Below, one piece after another: positions 27,091-36,603 of a stretch of 64,000 nucleotides of DNA (positions within the stretch are counted from its first letter, which is position 1; every line of letters begins with the position of its first letter). Both the position numbers and the translations under genes were made by a program. The stretch lies in assembly GCA_035535995.1 (NCBI GenBank), contig DATLOZ010000019.1:62001-126000 (forward strand). Reading direction: 5' to 3'. Below the pieces are notes generated by a model that worked only from the letters and a program-made list of their open reading frames with translations, was not told where the DNA came from and did not search any database. The stretch is from JANYCO01 sp035535995 (GTDB lineage Bacteria; Bacteroidota; Bacteroidia; Cytophagales; Cytophagaceae).

Positions 27091-28308
27091 ATGAATATTC
27101 ACGAATATCAGGCAAAAGAAATACTAAAGAAACATGGTGTAAAAATAGGAGAGGGCATCATGGCCGAAACTCCTGAAGCAGCCGAAGAAGCAGCTAAGAA
27201 ACTTAGCGAAATGACTGGTTGCAAGATCTGGGCTGTAAAAGCGCAGATCCATGCCGGAGGCCGTGGAAAAGGTAAGATCAAAGGCACCGAATACAGAGGT
27301 GTAATGATCGCCAAATCGTTGGATGAAGTAAAAGTAAAAGCTTCCCAGATCCTGGGCGGTACATTGGTGACAATCCAGACCGGAGCAGAAGGGAAAAAAG
27401 TAAATAAAATCTATGTAGGCGCCGATGTTTACTACCCTGGCGCTTCCCAGCCCAAAGAATTGTATATGTCGATCCTGCTCGACAGAGCTACCGGACGTGA
27501 TGTGATCATAGCCTCTACTGAAGGTGGTATGGACATTGAAGAAGTGGCGCATAGCACTCCTGACAAGATCTTCAAAGAGTGGGTAGATCCTAGAGTAGGC
27601 CTGCAAGGTTTCCAGGCAAGAAAGATCGCTTTCAAACTGGGCCTTTCCGGAAATGCATTTAAAGAAATGGTCACTTTCGTGACAAAACTATACAAAGCAT
27701 ATAAAGAGTCTGATGCTGCAATGTTCGAGATCAACCCGGTGCTGAAAACTTCTGACGACCAGATCCTGGCCGTAGATGCAAAAGTATCGCTTGACGACAA
27801 CGCGATGTATAGACAACCTGAACTGTATGCTTACAGAGATGTCACCGAAGAAGATCCTTTGGAAGTAGAAGCAGGAGAAAGTAATTTGAACTACGTGAAG
27901 CTTGACGGAAACGTAGGTTGTATGGTAAACGGTGCCGGTCTGGCAATGGCTACTATGGATGTGATCAAACTTTCCGGCGGTGAGCCGGCCAACTTCCTTG
28001 ACGTAGGAGGTGGAGCAAATGCGAAAACAGTAGAAGCAGGTTTCAGAATTATCCTGAAAGATCCAAATGTAAAAGCAATCCTGATCAATATCTTCGGCGG
28101 TATCGTTCGCTGCGACCGTGTGGCGAATGGTGTAGTAGAAGCCTACAAAGCGATCGGCGATATCAAAGTTCCGATCATCGTAAGACTTCAGGGAACCAAC
28201 GCCGAAGAAGGCGCGAAGATCATCAACGACTCCGGCCTGAAAGTAAAATCAGCAGTAGTATTGAAAGATGCAGCTAAGCTGGTGAAGGAAGCGATTGAAG
28301 GAAAGTAG
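27091..28308 (+). CDS. sucC: Succinyl-CoA ligase (ADP-forming) beta subunit
   Basis: 405 residues. N-terminal ATP-grasp domain (MNIHEYQAKEILKKHGV, HAGGRGKGKIKG, FEINPV with metal-binding acidic residues) and C-terminal CoA-ligase domain (NGAGLAMATMD, FLDVGGGA, FGGIVRCDRVANGV). With SucD it makes succinate and ATP from succinyl-CoA in the TCA cycle. sucD is not adjacent, which is common in Bacteroidota. Monocistronic: own promoter upstream and hairpin terminator downstream. Confidence 0.97.
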   Translation: MNIHEYQAKEILKKHGVKIGEGIMAETPEAAEEAAKKLSEMTGCKIWAVKAQIHAGGRGKGKIKGTEYRGVMIAKSLDEVKVKASQILGGTLVTIQTGAEGKKVNKIYVGADVYYPGASQPKELYMSILLDRATGRDVIIASTEGGMDIEEVAHSTPDKIFKEWVDPRVGLQGFQARKIAFKLGLSGNAFKEMVTFVTKLYKAYKESDAAMFEINPVLKTSDDQILAVDAKVSLDDNAMYRQPELYAYRDVTEEDPLEVEAGESNLNYVKLDGNVGCMVNGAGLAMATMDVIKLSGGEPANFLDVGGGANAKTVEAGFRIILKDPNVKAILINIFGGIVRCDRVANGVVEAYKAIGDIKVPIIVRLQGTNAEEGAKIINDSGLKVKSAVVLKDAAKLVKEAIEGK

Positions 28309-28327
28309 TTTTTAATTTTGAATTATG

Positions 28328-28369
28328 AATGTTGAGTTATGAGTTGATCATAACTCAACATTTTTTTTA
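28328..28369 (+). terminator. sucC terminator made from an ACTCAACATTCATAA repeat copy
   Basis: AATGTTGAGTTATGA (28328-28342), 5-nt loop, perfect complement (28348-28362), followed by further T residues. The stem is the same word as the dispersed intergenic repeat. Confidence 0.85.
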
Positions 28370-28450
28370 TGCTTTTAAATGCATATTTTTGTCAGTGTTT
28401 TTGGGTTAATGGATTCAATATTCATAGCTCATAATACAAAATTTTAAAAA

Positions 28451-28522
28451 GCTTCCGTAGTATAATGGATAGTATTTCAGATTCCGGTTCTGACGGTAGG
28501 GGTTCGAATCCCTTCGGAAGCA
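28451..28522 (+). tRNA. tRNA-Arg (anticodon CCG)
   Basis: Cloverleaf by hand: acceptor GCTTCCG (28451-28457) with CGGAAGC (28515-28521); D-loop AATGGATA; anticodon stem TCAGA/TCTGA with loop TTCCGGT giving anticodon CCG; T arm AGGGG-TTCGAAT-CCCTT; discriminator A at 28522. CCA is not encoded. The D stem is weak (two G-U pairs). It reads CGG arginine codons. Confidence 0.92.
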
Positions 28523-28533
28523 CAGACAGTATA

Positions 28534-28605
28534 GAGTATTGAGCAAAGTACTCAATACTCTTGCTGTTGCTCTTGCTGACAGACAGCAAGAGCAACAGCA
28601 AGAGT
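28534..28605. repeat. Two adjacent long hairpins after the tRNA
   Basis: GAGTATTGAG (28534-28543) pairs with 28551-28560. Directly after it, a perfect 22-bp stem pairs 28557-28578 with 28584-28605 around a 5-nt loop. The second stem is made of TTGCTGTTGCTCTTGCTG, also found once at about 12990. The two stems share four bases, so they may be alternative folds. Confidence 0.8.
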
Positions 28606-28693
28606 AGCCAAAAGAAAAGATTTTTTGCCGTTGTTTGTATCCCCACAAACCACCACCCTGCAATCCCTCGCGTAGCTATACTTCCTACTGATT

Positions 28694-29581
28694 TTAGATC
28701 AGCGAAAATATAATATCAAGCATGGATGATAGCTCATCCTCCTCCTCGAAAAATAATTTCAATTCCTCCGCCACCAATTCAGGCTTTCCCATATTATCGG
28801 CTGCTATATGTCCTACGCCGGGGAGCTGTACAAAATCAGAACAGGGAAGTAGTTCATACAATGCTGCAAGTATCTCTCTCAATGCTGTCATGCTTCTTGT
28901 GCCTCCTATCAAAAGTAATTTCGTTTTTATCTCTTTATATTTTTCAAACTTTCCTTCCGTCTCTTCTACAAGCATACAATCATAGCGGAGTGTAGGAATT
29001 AATGCGCTGATTGGAATAGCTTCGCCTTGCTTTTTCGAAGTTTCTGCTTTGATAGCCATTTTCATGAGCGGTTGCAAAATAAAACGTGGCAACATCGTAA
29101 ACGACCAGCGATCGCCGGTCCCTTTCATTACAGTTGTCATTGCTTCTGCCAGCTTGTCTTCAGCGATTTCCTTTAAGTATCGATTTGCCCAAGGGTCAGG
29201 CCGATGGTCCGGGTGGCGCAGGGGCGGTTCATAGATAGCTGCCTTATGGATAGCGGGAAACAGCCTCGCAGCTTCCAGTGCGATGATAGCGCCCGAACTG
29301 AGTCCGAAAATGAAGTGTGCACCTGTTTTGAGAAGTAAAGCCTCGATGTCTTCGCACTCTTTCGCAAGGCTGTAATCTTCGCCCGGAGCTCCGCTCTGTC
29401 CACGTCCACGACGGTCCGGGATATAAACAGTAAAGCGATCAGAAAGTAAAGTGCCTAGTTGTATAAAATTTTGCGCCGCCTGCATACCACCGTGAACGAG
29501 AATAAGTCCCGGCCCCGAGCCAAGCTGGCGATAGGCGATACGTGTGCTATCTTTGGAAATTATAAAATCAGAAGTGTACAT
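28694..29581 (-). CDS. Alpha/beta-hydrolase
   Basis: 295 residues, cytoplasmic. Standard fold: oxyanion region LVHGGMQAAQNF, PDRRGRGQSG, nucleophile elbow GLSSGA, and the terminal histidine in PGVGHIAADN. Substrate is not predictable; the closest feel is the haloperoxidase/esterase-like group used for small esters or lactones. Single gene, convergent with the tRNA region, divergent from the 29864 gene across a 280-bp gap with no clear structure. Confidence 0.85.
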   Translation of the reverse strand: MYTSDFIISKDSTRIAYRQLGSGPGLILVHGGMQAAQNFIQLGTLLSDRFTVYIPDRRGRGQSGAPGEDYSLAKECEDIEALLLKTGAHFIFGLSSGAIIALEAARLFPAIHKAAIYEPPLRHPDHRPDPWANRYLKEIAEDKLAEAMTTVMKGTGDRWSFTMLPRFILQPLMKMAIKAETSKKQGEAIPISALIPTLRYDCMLVEETEGKFEKYKEIKTKLLLIGGTRSMTALREILAALYELLPCSDFVQLPGVGHIAADNMGKPELVAEELKLFFEEEDELSSMLDIIFSLI

Positions 29582-29863
29582 AGGATGTTTATTTTTTATA
29601 AAACTAGCGCAAGGAGTATGATGAAAAAATAAAGGTTAGGTGAACGAACCTTTTATGCCGGTGAATGATGGGGAAATAAAGGTTCAATGCACAGAAAAAG
29701 CAATCTAAAAGATCGAACAATATCGTCAGCTCAATCTCTGCTGTTGGGATGTTTATCTCAACACTGCATTTTGAAACAAGATTATTAGCCAAAAAAAATA
29801 ATTATATTACATATACCTGTCAGACTAATACTGCGGGATTATTTTACAGAAACTAATCCAACT

Positions 29864-31381
29864 ATGAAAGCTGTTTCTTTGGTATATTATTTTCTAGTCA
29901 TTTGTTTTTTGTCATTATCTTTTCCGTCTTTTGGCGCATCCATTTCAGGAACTGTCGTGGATGCCGAAACCAAAGAACCGCTGCCCTATGCAAGTATAGG
30001 AGTGCTAGGCACTACCAAAGGGACCGTCTCCAACAGCGAAGGAATTTTTATGTTGGACCTCGAAGGTACTACACCGAATGATATGATCGTGTTTCGTTAC
30101 ATGGGTTATGAGCCTGTAAAGCTTACCATATCATCGTTGCAGGCGCACACAGAAATACGTATGCGTCCGGCAGCAGTGAGCTTGCGCGAAGTAGAGGTCA
30201 GCACTTATTCGCTGCCGGCCGAAGAGATCATTCGTCGCGCGTATAAAAATTTTGAATCCAACAGCGCCGCAGCACCGGATAAGCAACGCATTTTTGTACA
30301 TAAATATTCGAAAATTCCTTTTCAGAAAGAAAATAAGGTCAAACTGAAAGAATCTGATTTTGTAGGACTCGACAAAAAAACATTTGATGAGATCATGAAA
30401 AAAATGCCTCCTGAATTTATCGAATACCAGGATGCATTGGTAGAGTATTACCACAACGGAAATAATTATAAGCTTGTACCGATCAAAGGGATCTCGCTTG
30501 AAGAAGGCTCACAACAGAAGATCCTGGACGATGTAGAAAATAAGCTCGCCGACTTTACTGCCGATATAGAAAAAAGTATGGGTGAAAAAGATATTTATTA
30601 TAAACTGAGTACAGGAATTCTCAGTAAAAAAGTAGGCAATAAAAATAAAGATAAAGAAGCCTGGAATAAAGAAGAGAAAAAAGAAGAAGATGCCGATACC
30701 TTGAATTATACCATTCCTACAGAACAGGCAAAAGATTATTTGCAATTTCTGCTGAAACAATTTGTCTCGATAAAAAGCGATGAATGGAAATGCATAAACA
30801 GTACAAATAAATATGAATATGAGCTGAAAGATATTCCTCTCTACAACAATGAGCGTGTCTATCAGATCACGTTCAGGCCCAAGAAGCGAGGATTATATGA
30901 AGGCACCGTGTATATTGCCACTGGCTCATTCGCTATTTTGCAGGCCGATTTCGCTTTTGCAAAAGGGAAGAAAAGCGATTCATTTAACTTATTCGGATTT
31001 AAGCACGTTACGAATTTTAAAGAAGCGCATCTTATTTTTGAAAAAGGAAAGTCCGGCTATTTTATAAAATATATGTCGGCCACTCAAAAAGATTTCACTT
31101 CACTCGACCGGAATTTTTCCGTAGTAAAAAAACAAAAACGTTTCCTGATCGACAAACAGCTGAATGAAATGAAATTTGATGTGGAATTATTTTTTAACAC
31201 GGAAAACCAATACGAACTTTTAGTACTGGATAGAGAAGAAATTTCCACTACAGAATTTGAAAAAGTAAAAGAACCAGCGGTGATGAAATTTAAAAAAGAA
31301 TTTGCTTACACACCGGAAATGTGGGACAATCGTACCGTGATCGTGCCGACTTCTGAATTGAAGAAATATAAAAGGAAATAA
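29864..31381 (+). CDS. Secreted protein with carboxypeptidase-regulatory-like domain
   Basis: 505 residues with a signal peptide ending SFGAS. Residues 26-100 form a CarboxypepD_reg-like beta-sandwich (ISGTVVDAETKEPLPYASIG, GTVSNSEGIF, FRYMGYEPVKL), as in many Bacteroidota envelope proteins. The remainder is a large beta-rich domain with a basic/acidic middle (about residues 240-275, many Lys and Glu). It resembles the DUF5686 kind of envelope protein but lacks its TonB-dependent-like barrel, so I leave the function open. Confidence 0.82.
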   Translation: MKAVSLVYYFLVICFLSLSFPSFGASISGTVVDAETKEPLPYASIGVLGTTKGTVSNSEGIFMLDLEGTTPNDMIVFRYMGYEPVKLTISSLQAHTEIRMRPAAVSLREVEVSTYSLPAEEIIRRAYKNFESNSAAAPDKQRIFVHKYSKIPFQKENKVKLKESDFVGLDKKTFDEIMKKMPPEFIEYQDALVEYYHNGNNYKLVPIKGISLEEGSQQKILDDVENKLADFTADIEKSMGEKDIYYKLSTGILSKKVGNKNKDKEAWNKEEKKEEDADTLNYTIPTEQAKDYLQFLLKQFVSIKSDEWKCINSTNKYEYELKDIPLYNNERVYQITFRPKKRGLYEGTVYIATGSFAILQADFAFAKGKKSDSFNLFGFKHVTNFKEAHLIFEKGKSGYFIKYMSATQKDFTSLDRNFSVVKKQKRFLIDKQLNEMKFDVELFFNTENQYELLVLDREEISTTEFEKVKEPAVMKFKKEFAYTPEMWDNRTVIVPTSELKKYKRK

Positions 31382-31562
31382 TTTCCAAATAGTTTGTTTG
31401 TAAATTCTAGATTAAGAAACCATAATATACTTAAATTTAAAAATGGTTAACAATGCTGTTTTTGAATATATTTTTTTAACTAGTGATATGGAGCAGTAAC
31501 CATATAAAAAACGGGAGCAACTGAAAATCCATAAGAGTAGGAAAATTTTAAAATAAAAAATC

Positions 31563-31991
31563 ATGGAACTAAAAATTAATATAGCAGCCATTTTGGTAGC
31601 TGTTGTTGTCAATTTTATACTTGGATTTATATGGTATACGCCATTGTTTGGAAAAGTATGGGGTAGAGAAATGGGACACGATCCCAATACGAAACCCGAA
31701 ACGAAAGAGGTTACAAAAGGAATGATCTTTATGATCATTGGTAATTTTCTTTTCGCATGGGTATTTGCTCATAATATGGCAGCCTGGACATTTGTGCCTG
31801 GTATGAAAGAAATGGGACCTTTGCCAAGTGCTTTAAATGCTGCCATCTTTACCTGGCTTGGCTTTTATTTTCCCGGACATTTGGGAAGTACTGTATGGGA
31901 AAAAAAATCATGGACTCTTTTCGCCATCAATGCCGGATATAATTTAGTTTCTTTGCTCGTAGTAGCGCTGATCCTTGCTTACTGGGTCTAG
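31563..31991 (+). CDS. DUF1761 family membrane protein
   Basis: 142 residues with four membrane helices. The first helix ends in NFILGFIWYTPLFGKVW, then GHDPN; later FTWLGFYFPGHLGSTVWEKKSW is the second characteristic stretch of DUF1761. The family has no established role. Single gene. Confidence 0.88.
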   Translation: MELKINIAAILVAVVVNFILGFIWYTPLFGKVWGREMGHDPNTKPETKEVTKGMIFMIIGNFLFAWVFAHNMAAWTFVPGMKEMGPLPSALNAAIFTWLGFYFPGHLGSTVWEKKSWTLFAINAGYNLVSLLVVALILAYWV

Positions 31992-32046
31992 AAAATAAAA
32001 TTTTCAGATGTCGTGGCCTTATTTACTTCCACGAAGTATCGTTCCT

Positions 32047-32099
32047 CTCCAACTCACACAGATTCTTTCTCTTATAATAAGACAAGGTGTGAGTTGGAG
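32047..32099. repeat. 13-bp inverted repeat
   Basis: CTCCAACTCACAC (32047-32059) and its exact complement (32087-32099) around 27 nt, in the gap between convergent genes ending at 31991 and 32196. No T-run directly follows. Confidence 0.6.
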
Positions 32100-32195
32100 T
32101 ATCAGATTTTTAGATTGATTATTTTTTGGCATAAGTACCACTTTCATTAAAAGGTAGAAGAGATAGCAATTCTTTAATACACAGCTTCGGTAAAT

Positions 32196-32444
32196 TTATT
32201 TTTTCTTATGATGCCTTTGTTTTCTTGAATCATCGCTTCCGAAAATATTGTTGGGAGGTAAATTATTTTCTTTGGTTTTATCTTTATCCTTGTCCTCCTT
32301 CGTTTCCTTTTTCTTACGATTAGAATTAGATTGATTGTTATTCCCTTCGTTGGCCGGGATAGGAGGCGTGGATGCTTGCCCGGCTACTTCTGCTGTATTT
32401 ATGAGTAGGGCTATCAGAATGATCGGTTTAAAAAAGTTTTTCAT
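32196..32444 (-). CDS. Small secreted highly charged protein
   Basis: 82 residues. Signal peptide (ending EVAGQ) followed by a low-complexity tail dominated by Asn, Lys, Glu and Asp, ending in a His/Lys cluster (KQRHHKKK). No family recognised. The signal peptide is the main evidence that the frame is real. Confidence 0.6.
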   Translation of the reverse strand: MKNFFKPIILIALLINTAEVAGQASTPPIPANEGNNNQSNSNRKKKETKEDKDKDKTKENNLPPNNIFGSDDSRKQRHHKKK

Positions 32445-32538
32445 AGGGCTTCAGTTTTTGAAAAGTAAAATACCAAAGTCCTTCTGAAAATATTTTACAC
32501 GATTTTTTTTAATGCTTGTAAAAAACAGAGATGCTTTT

Positions 32539-33270
32539 CTATTCCAATAAGCTTATATTGTTTTTATACAGTTTACCGACAGGGATCTCAGCCTTACCTA
32601 TTTCTATTTTATCGTTGTTGTAAGAGCTGATCTTTGTTTTGGAAATAATAAAAGAACGATGAACACGAATAAACAAGTTTTCAGGAAGCATCGCCTCTAT
32701 TGTTTTCATTGAATTTTTAGTGATCACCACTCCGTTACTGGTGTATATCTTAATATAATTCCCTAAGCCTTCAATGTATAGAATGTCATTTAGAAATACC
32801 TTCACCGTTTTTCGATCTGTCCGGAAATATAAATAGTCATCTTTAGGAACCTCTGGTTTTTCAATGAGGATGATCGGACCAGGAGCTGGAGGTTTATCGT
32901 TATCGTGTTCTATTACTTTCAATACCGCTTTTAAAAAACGTTCAAACTTGATCGGTTTTAATAAATAATCGACAATATCAAGTTCATAACCTTCGAGCGC
33001 ATATTCCGGAAAAGCAGTGGTGACAATTATGTTGGGAGGTTCTTTTAGGTTTTTCAAAAGTTCATTTCCCTTCATGCCTGGTAATTGTATGTCCAGGAAA
33101 ATAATGTCGATGTCAAGTTGCCTTAAGGCTTCCAGCACTTCTAGGGAGTTATTGCATTCTCCAACCAGTTTAAGAACAGGCACCTGTTCTATATGCCTAC
33201 GCACTACTTCGCGTGCCAGTGGCTCGTCGTCCACGATAAGGCAGTTCCATTTTTTAGCTACTGTGTTCAT
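32539..33270 (-). CDS. LytTR-family response regulator
   Basis: 243 residues from the ATG at 33270; an ATG at 33294 would add eight residues and lengthen the overlap with the kinase gene. Receiver domain with CLIVDDEPLA and the phosphorylated Asp in IIFLDIQLPG, then TTAFPEYALEGY and the YLLKPI lysine. C-terminal LytTR DNA-binding domain (DILYIEGLGNYIKIYT, FIRVHRSFIIS). Its start overlaps the end of the histidine-kinase gene, making a classic LytS/LytTR pair. Targets are not evident. Confidence 0.92.
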   Translation of the reverse strand: MNTVAKKWNCLIVDDEPLAREVVRRHIEQVPVLKLVGECNNSLEVLEALRQLDIDIIFLDIQLPGMKGNELLKNLKEPPNIIVTTAFPEYALEGYELDIVDYLLKPIKFERFLKAVLKVIEHDNDKPPAPGPIILIEKPEVPKDDYLYFRTDRKTVKVFLNDILYIEGLGNYIKIYTSNGVVITKNSMKTIEAMLPENLFIRVHRSFIISKTKISSYNNDKIEIGKAEIPVGKLYKNNISLLE

Positions 33271-34336
33271 TGGATTCTGAAGCTGATTTAACATGAAGTT
33301 CTAATTTTAACACCACCACAAATAAGTCATCTTCTTCGTGTATTTCTAAACTATGCTTTTTAGGATAAAGCAGTTCTAGTCTTTTTCTGATATTGCTGAG
33401 TCCAATTCCTTTGTGCAATCTATCTGGTGTTGAAATATGCTCAGGTTTGCTATTGATCAGTTTAATATAAAAATTGTTCCCTTTTACTTCGGCTTTTATA
33501 TTGATCCATTGATGATCTGTAGTTTTACTTGTGCCATGTTTAAAACAGTTTTCTACTAGCGGCAATAGTAGTAGAGGAGCAATTAAATAGTCATCCGAAA
33601 CCTCTGGCAATTGAATATTTATGTCCAACGTTTTCTCGTAACGGATTCTTTCCAGGGAAATATAATCTTTAATGATTGTAAATGATTGCGACAATGGGAT
33701 CTCCGGAAGGTTGCAGTCATATAAGATATATCTAAGCAATGCGCACAACCGTTGTATCATATCAGCGGCTTCCGGAGAGGAGTTCTGCGTAATGGAATAA
33801 ATATTATTTAAGGTATTGAATAAAAAATGTGGGTTGAGCTGAGACCGAAGTATTGCTAGCTCAGCATTTACCTTCTCTTTTTCCAATACACTATTGTAAT
33901 AATTTTTCTCATACCAGAAGTGCATTAATTTTATAAAGGCAGCAAATCCTCCTGTACCCAATATCCTGTGCATTCCTAAGGAATGTTTTCCCGACAAAGA
34001 AGGAAATAAATGATATTGATCTACGAAAGTTCTATAAGAAGCTTCGTTAATTATTCCCGATACTATACATAAAAAAAATACTAATACTACTCCTAAAAAA
34101 TAGTTTGATTTCAGAAAACAATCAGGAATGATAAAATAAAGTAAACAGTAAACCATGACTAGTTGCCCTGGTAAATACAATATCACAAGTTCGATAGATT
34201 CTTTTAAGACAGAATATTGCATGCCTTCTACGAAAGTGCATACAATAAAATCCACCATCAACTGATAACAGATAATAGCAATCCAAAAGGCAAAATGGCG
34301 GATAGACTTGTATTTTAGGATTGAGGGATACATCAA
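33254..34336 (-). CDS. LytS/YehU-type sensor histidine kinase
   Basis: 360 residues. Four to five membrane helices in the first ~140 residues, then a His_kinase (PF06580-type) domain with the phospho-acceptor His170 in LRSQLNPHFLFNTLNN, and a C-terminal ATPase domain (LLPLVENCFKHG, GIGLSNIRKRLELLY). No periplasmic sensor domain; the signal may be sensed in the membrane. Cognate partner is the overlapping LytTR regulator. Confidence 0.92.
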   Translation of the reverse strand: MMYPSILKYKSIRHFAFWIAIICYQLMVDFIVCTFVEGMQYSVLKESIELVILYLPGQLVMVYCLLYFIIPDCFLKSNYFLGVVLVFFLCIVSGIINEASYRTFVDQYHLFPSLSGKHSLGMHRILGTGGFAAFIKLMHFWYEKNYYNSVLEKEKVNAELAILRSQLNPHFLFNTLNNIYSITQNSSPEAADMIQRLCALLRYILYDCNLPEIPLSQSFTIIKDYISLERIRYEKTLDINIQLPEVSDDYLIAPLLLLPLVENCFKHGTSKTTDHQWINIKAEVKGNNFYIKLINSKPEHISTPDRLHKGIGLSNIRKRLELLYPKKHSLEIHEEDDLFVVVLKLELHVKSASESNEHSS

Positions 34337-34567
34337 AAGAAATATGCGATTTATATAAGATTAAACAAAATTATAGACCACAGAAAGGCCTGTTTGTATT
34401 CCAAAGGCTTGTTTTTGTATTTGAATGGATATTCAGTTGGTAAGTAAAATACAAGATCTATAATGATCAGTTTAGCATGCATTTTGCATTGGTATTAAAA
34501 ATTAGTAGAATTTTAATGCGAATGATGTAATGTGCTTAAAATAAAGCTTAACTATTTTTATACTATT

Positions 34568-35704
34568 ATGAAGACCAAAATTTTAATACTCGTACTTAGC
34601 GGTTGGTTGTTGTCGCCTGCCTTCGGGCAAAATACGCAACATCCCGATTCGCTTGGCCTGCCGGGAGATAATTTGAATCTTTACGCAGTGCTGGACCTGT
34701 TCAGCAAATCAAAAACATTCGAAGAGTTTGAACAACAACTCAACGATGAAAGCAACCGGGTAAACAACCTCGACCTAAACAACGATGGTAAGATCGACTA
34801 TCTGCGTGTGATCGATAACAAAAACGGAGACAATCACGCTGTAGTGATCCAGGATCCGATCAATAGTAAAGAAAACCAGGATGTGGCGGTGATCGAATTG
34901 GAAAAAACTTCCAACGGGCAATACAATGTGCAGATCGTAGGAAACGAAGATTTGTATGGCAAAGATTATATCATCGAGCCATCGGCAGATCCGGCTACTC
35001 AAACGAACAATCCTGCTTACAACAACACCAACAACGTAGCGCCGCAGACTAATGTGAATGTATACATAGCGCCTGCCTATTGGCCTATCGTTACGTATAT
35101 GTATGGCCCGGCTTACGCGGTGTATGTATCGCCATGGTATTGGGGCTACTATCCAAGCTACTGGCGGCCTTGGAGACCTTGGTATTATCCTCGGTACTAT
35201 GGGTATTATTATCACCGTTACCCCGTGTATCATCAGTACTATCACCGTACAATGGTTTACAGAAGCCCGGTAGTAAACAGTTATTACGGACCACGCAGAA
35301 CGACTTCCACGGTAGTAATACAAAACAGATCGCAAGGAGTATATCATAATACGTATCGTGTTACTAATAGAGGTGGAGCGGTATACAGAAGTTCGGGAGG
35401 AACGAGGTATCAAACGGGAGGAAACAGCAGTACACAGCGTATGAATAATTCCGGTAGTAATAATAATTATGCGCCAAGAGTTCGTAATACCGCTCCAAGC
35501 AATAATACACCGAATATGAATAATAGATCCGGTGGAGGAAATGTAAACCGCATGAATGGCGGTGGTGGTGGCAGCTACCGTATGGGAGGAGGCAATGGAG
35601 GAGGAGGTGGCGGTCGCAGCATGGGTGGCATGGGCGGCGGCGGTGGTCGCAATATGGGCGGTGGAGGAGGTGGCGGCGGAGGCGGAGGCCGTATGAGAAG
35701 ATAA
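34568..35704 (+). CDS. Secreted protein with EF-hand-like motif and Gly-rich tail
   Basis: 378 residues from the ATG at 34568; an upstream start at 34532 would spoil the signal peptide (MKTKILILVLSGWLLSPAFGQ). Residues ~60-130 form a domain with DLNNDGKIDYLRVID, an EF-hand/dockerin-like calcium loop. Residues ~160-230 are packed with Tyr, Trp, Pro and His; the last ~90 are Gly, Asn, Arg and Met repeats ending GGRMRR. Likely periplasmic or surface-exposed. Followed by a strong terminator. Confidence 0.8.
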   Translation: MKTKILILVLSGWLLSPAFGQNTQHPDSLGLPGDNLNLYAVLDLFSKSKTFEEFEQQLNDESNRVNNLDLNNDGKIDYLRVIDNKNGDNHAVVIQDPINSKENQDVAVIELEKTSNGQYNVQIVGNEDLYGKDYIIEPSADPATQTNNPAYNNTNNVAPQTNVNVYIAPAYWPIVTYMYGPAYAVYVSPWYWGYYPSYWRPWRPWYYPRYYGYYYHRYPVYHQYYHRTMVYRSPVVNSYYGPRRTTSTVVIQNRSQGVYHNTYRVTNRGGAVYRSSGGTRYQTGGNSSTQRMNNSGSNNNYAPRVRNTAPSNNTPNMNNRSGGGNVNRMNGGGGGSYRMGGGNGGGGGGRSMGGMGGGGGRNMGGGGGGGGGGGRMRR

Positions 35705-36058
35705 TAAGAGCCACGGCAAGGGTAAGAATTATTTTATGCTTTTGCTATTATGCCTTCAACCTAATTCTTGAAAAAAATATATGATGATAGGTGCATTCAG
35801 AATATTCTGATGCACCTATTTTTTATGTCTTCATGTTCAGAAATCCTTGCTGGTTCTTGATTCTGTGATTTATTATCTTGAACACCGTGCGTTTAAACGA
35901 AGGTCCATATTCAAAAGTTGACTAGCCTTTTATTTTTTATCTACAAATTATATGTTACCTTTTAACCTCACAACTATATTCTTTTATTTCCGTAAACATT
36001 ACACAATTAATCAATTACAGCAACACCAAATTAATAAACCCTTAAAACAATCTACTCT
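35705..36058. other. Intergenic region, terminator then AT-rich DNA
   Basis: No gene seen. Besides the terminator at 35788-35825 it is AT-rich and should carry the promoter of the 36059 gene, but no clear -7/-33 pair was found. Confidence 0.6.
35788..35825 (+). terminator. Rho-independent terminator
   Basis: Near-perfect palindrome AGGTGCAT-t-CAGAATATTCTG-ATGCACCT (35789-35817) followed by a T-rich run; ends the Gly-rich protein gene. Confidence 0.85.
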
Positions 36059-36445
36059 ATGATCTTAGCTGTTATAATCTACATTGCTCTCATCGTATTA
36101 ATGATCGCAAGTTATTGGAAAATTTTCGAAAAGGCCGGTCAACCCGGGTGGGCATGTATTGTGCCTATTTATAGTATGATAGTGATGTTAAAAATCATTA
36201 ATAAACCATTAATATGGTTACTATGGTTTTTCATTCCAATTGTAAACTTATTCTTTATTTTCAGAATACCTTTCTTACTGGCAAAATCGTTTGGAAAAGA
36301 CACCGGTTATGGTTTTGGAATTCTTTTCCTTGGATTCATATTTATACCCATGCTGGCTTTCGGAGATGCTCAATACATGAAGGAAGAAATTAATACCAGC
36401 GAATTCGGTAAACCAGTTACCAATACAAATTTCGAAAACAGATAA
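36059..36445 (+). CDS. DUF5684-type small membrane protein
   Basis: 128 residues, three to four membrane helices. The stretch KIFEKAGQPGWACIVPIYS followed by KPLIWLLWFFIPIVN and FGKDTGYGFGILFLG is the standard DUF5684 pattern. Such proteins are sometimes mislabelled signal peptidase I; there is no Ser/Lys catalytic dyad here. Own terminator at 36469. Confidence 0.85.
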   Translation: MILAVIIYIALIVLMIASYWKIFEKAGQPGWACIVPIYSMIVMLKIINKPLIWLLWFFIPIVNLFFIFRIPFLLAKSFGKDTGYGFGILFLGFIFIPMLAFGDAQYMKEEINTSEFGKPVTNTNFENR

Positions 36446-36468
36446 TCAATCCTATTTTACCTTACGGA

Positions 36469-36504
36469 ATGCCGGTAGCGCTGTAACTACCGGTATTTTT
36501 TTTA
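36469..36504 (+). terminator. Rho-independent terminator
   Basis: ATGCCGGTAG (36469-36478), 8-nt loop, CTACCGGTAT (36487-36496), then T8. Confidence 0.85.
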
Positions 36505-36603
36505 TTCGTTGTGATGATCCTTTCATTTTTATAAAGATAAACAATGGTCTGTAGCTACTGTTAACATTGGGATGTGATCGTTGTAAGTATATTCCCGTAC
36601 CGT

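Noticed and set aside
29604..29792. Minus-strand 62-codon open frame in the gap before 29864
   Set aside because: No domain, no ribosome-binding site and no terminator; the gap more likely holds only promoters.
34775..35719. Minus-strand 314-codon open frame opposite the Gly-rich protein
   Set aside because: It is the mirror of a codon-biased low-complexity gene; its product is mostly Ile, Ser, Thr and Arg with no domain, while the plus strand has a signal peptide and terminator.
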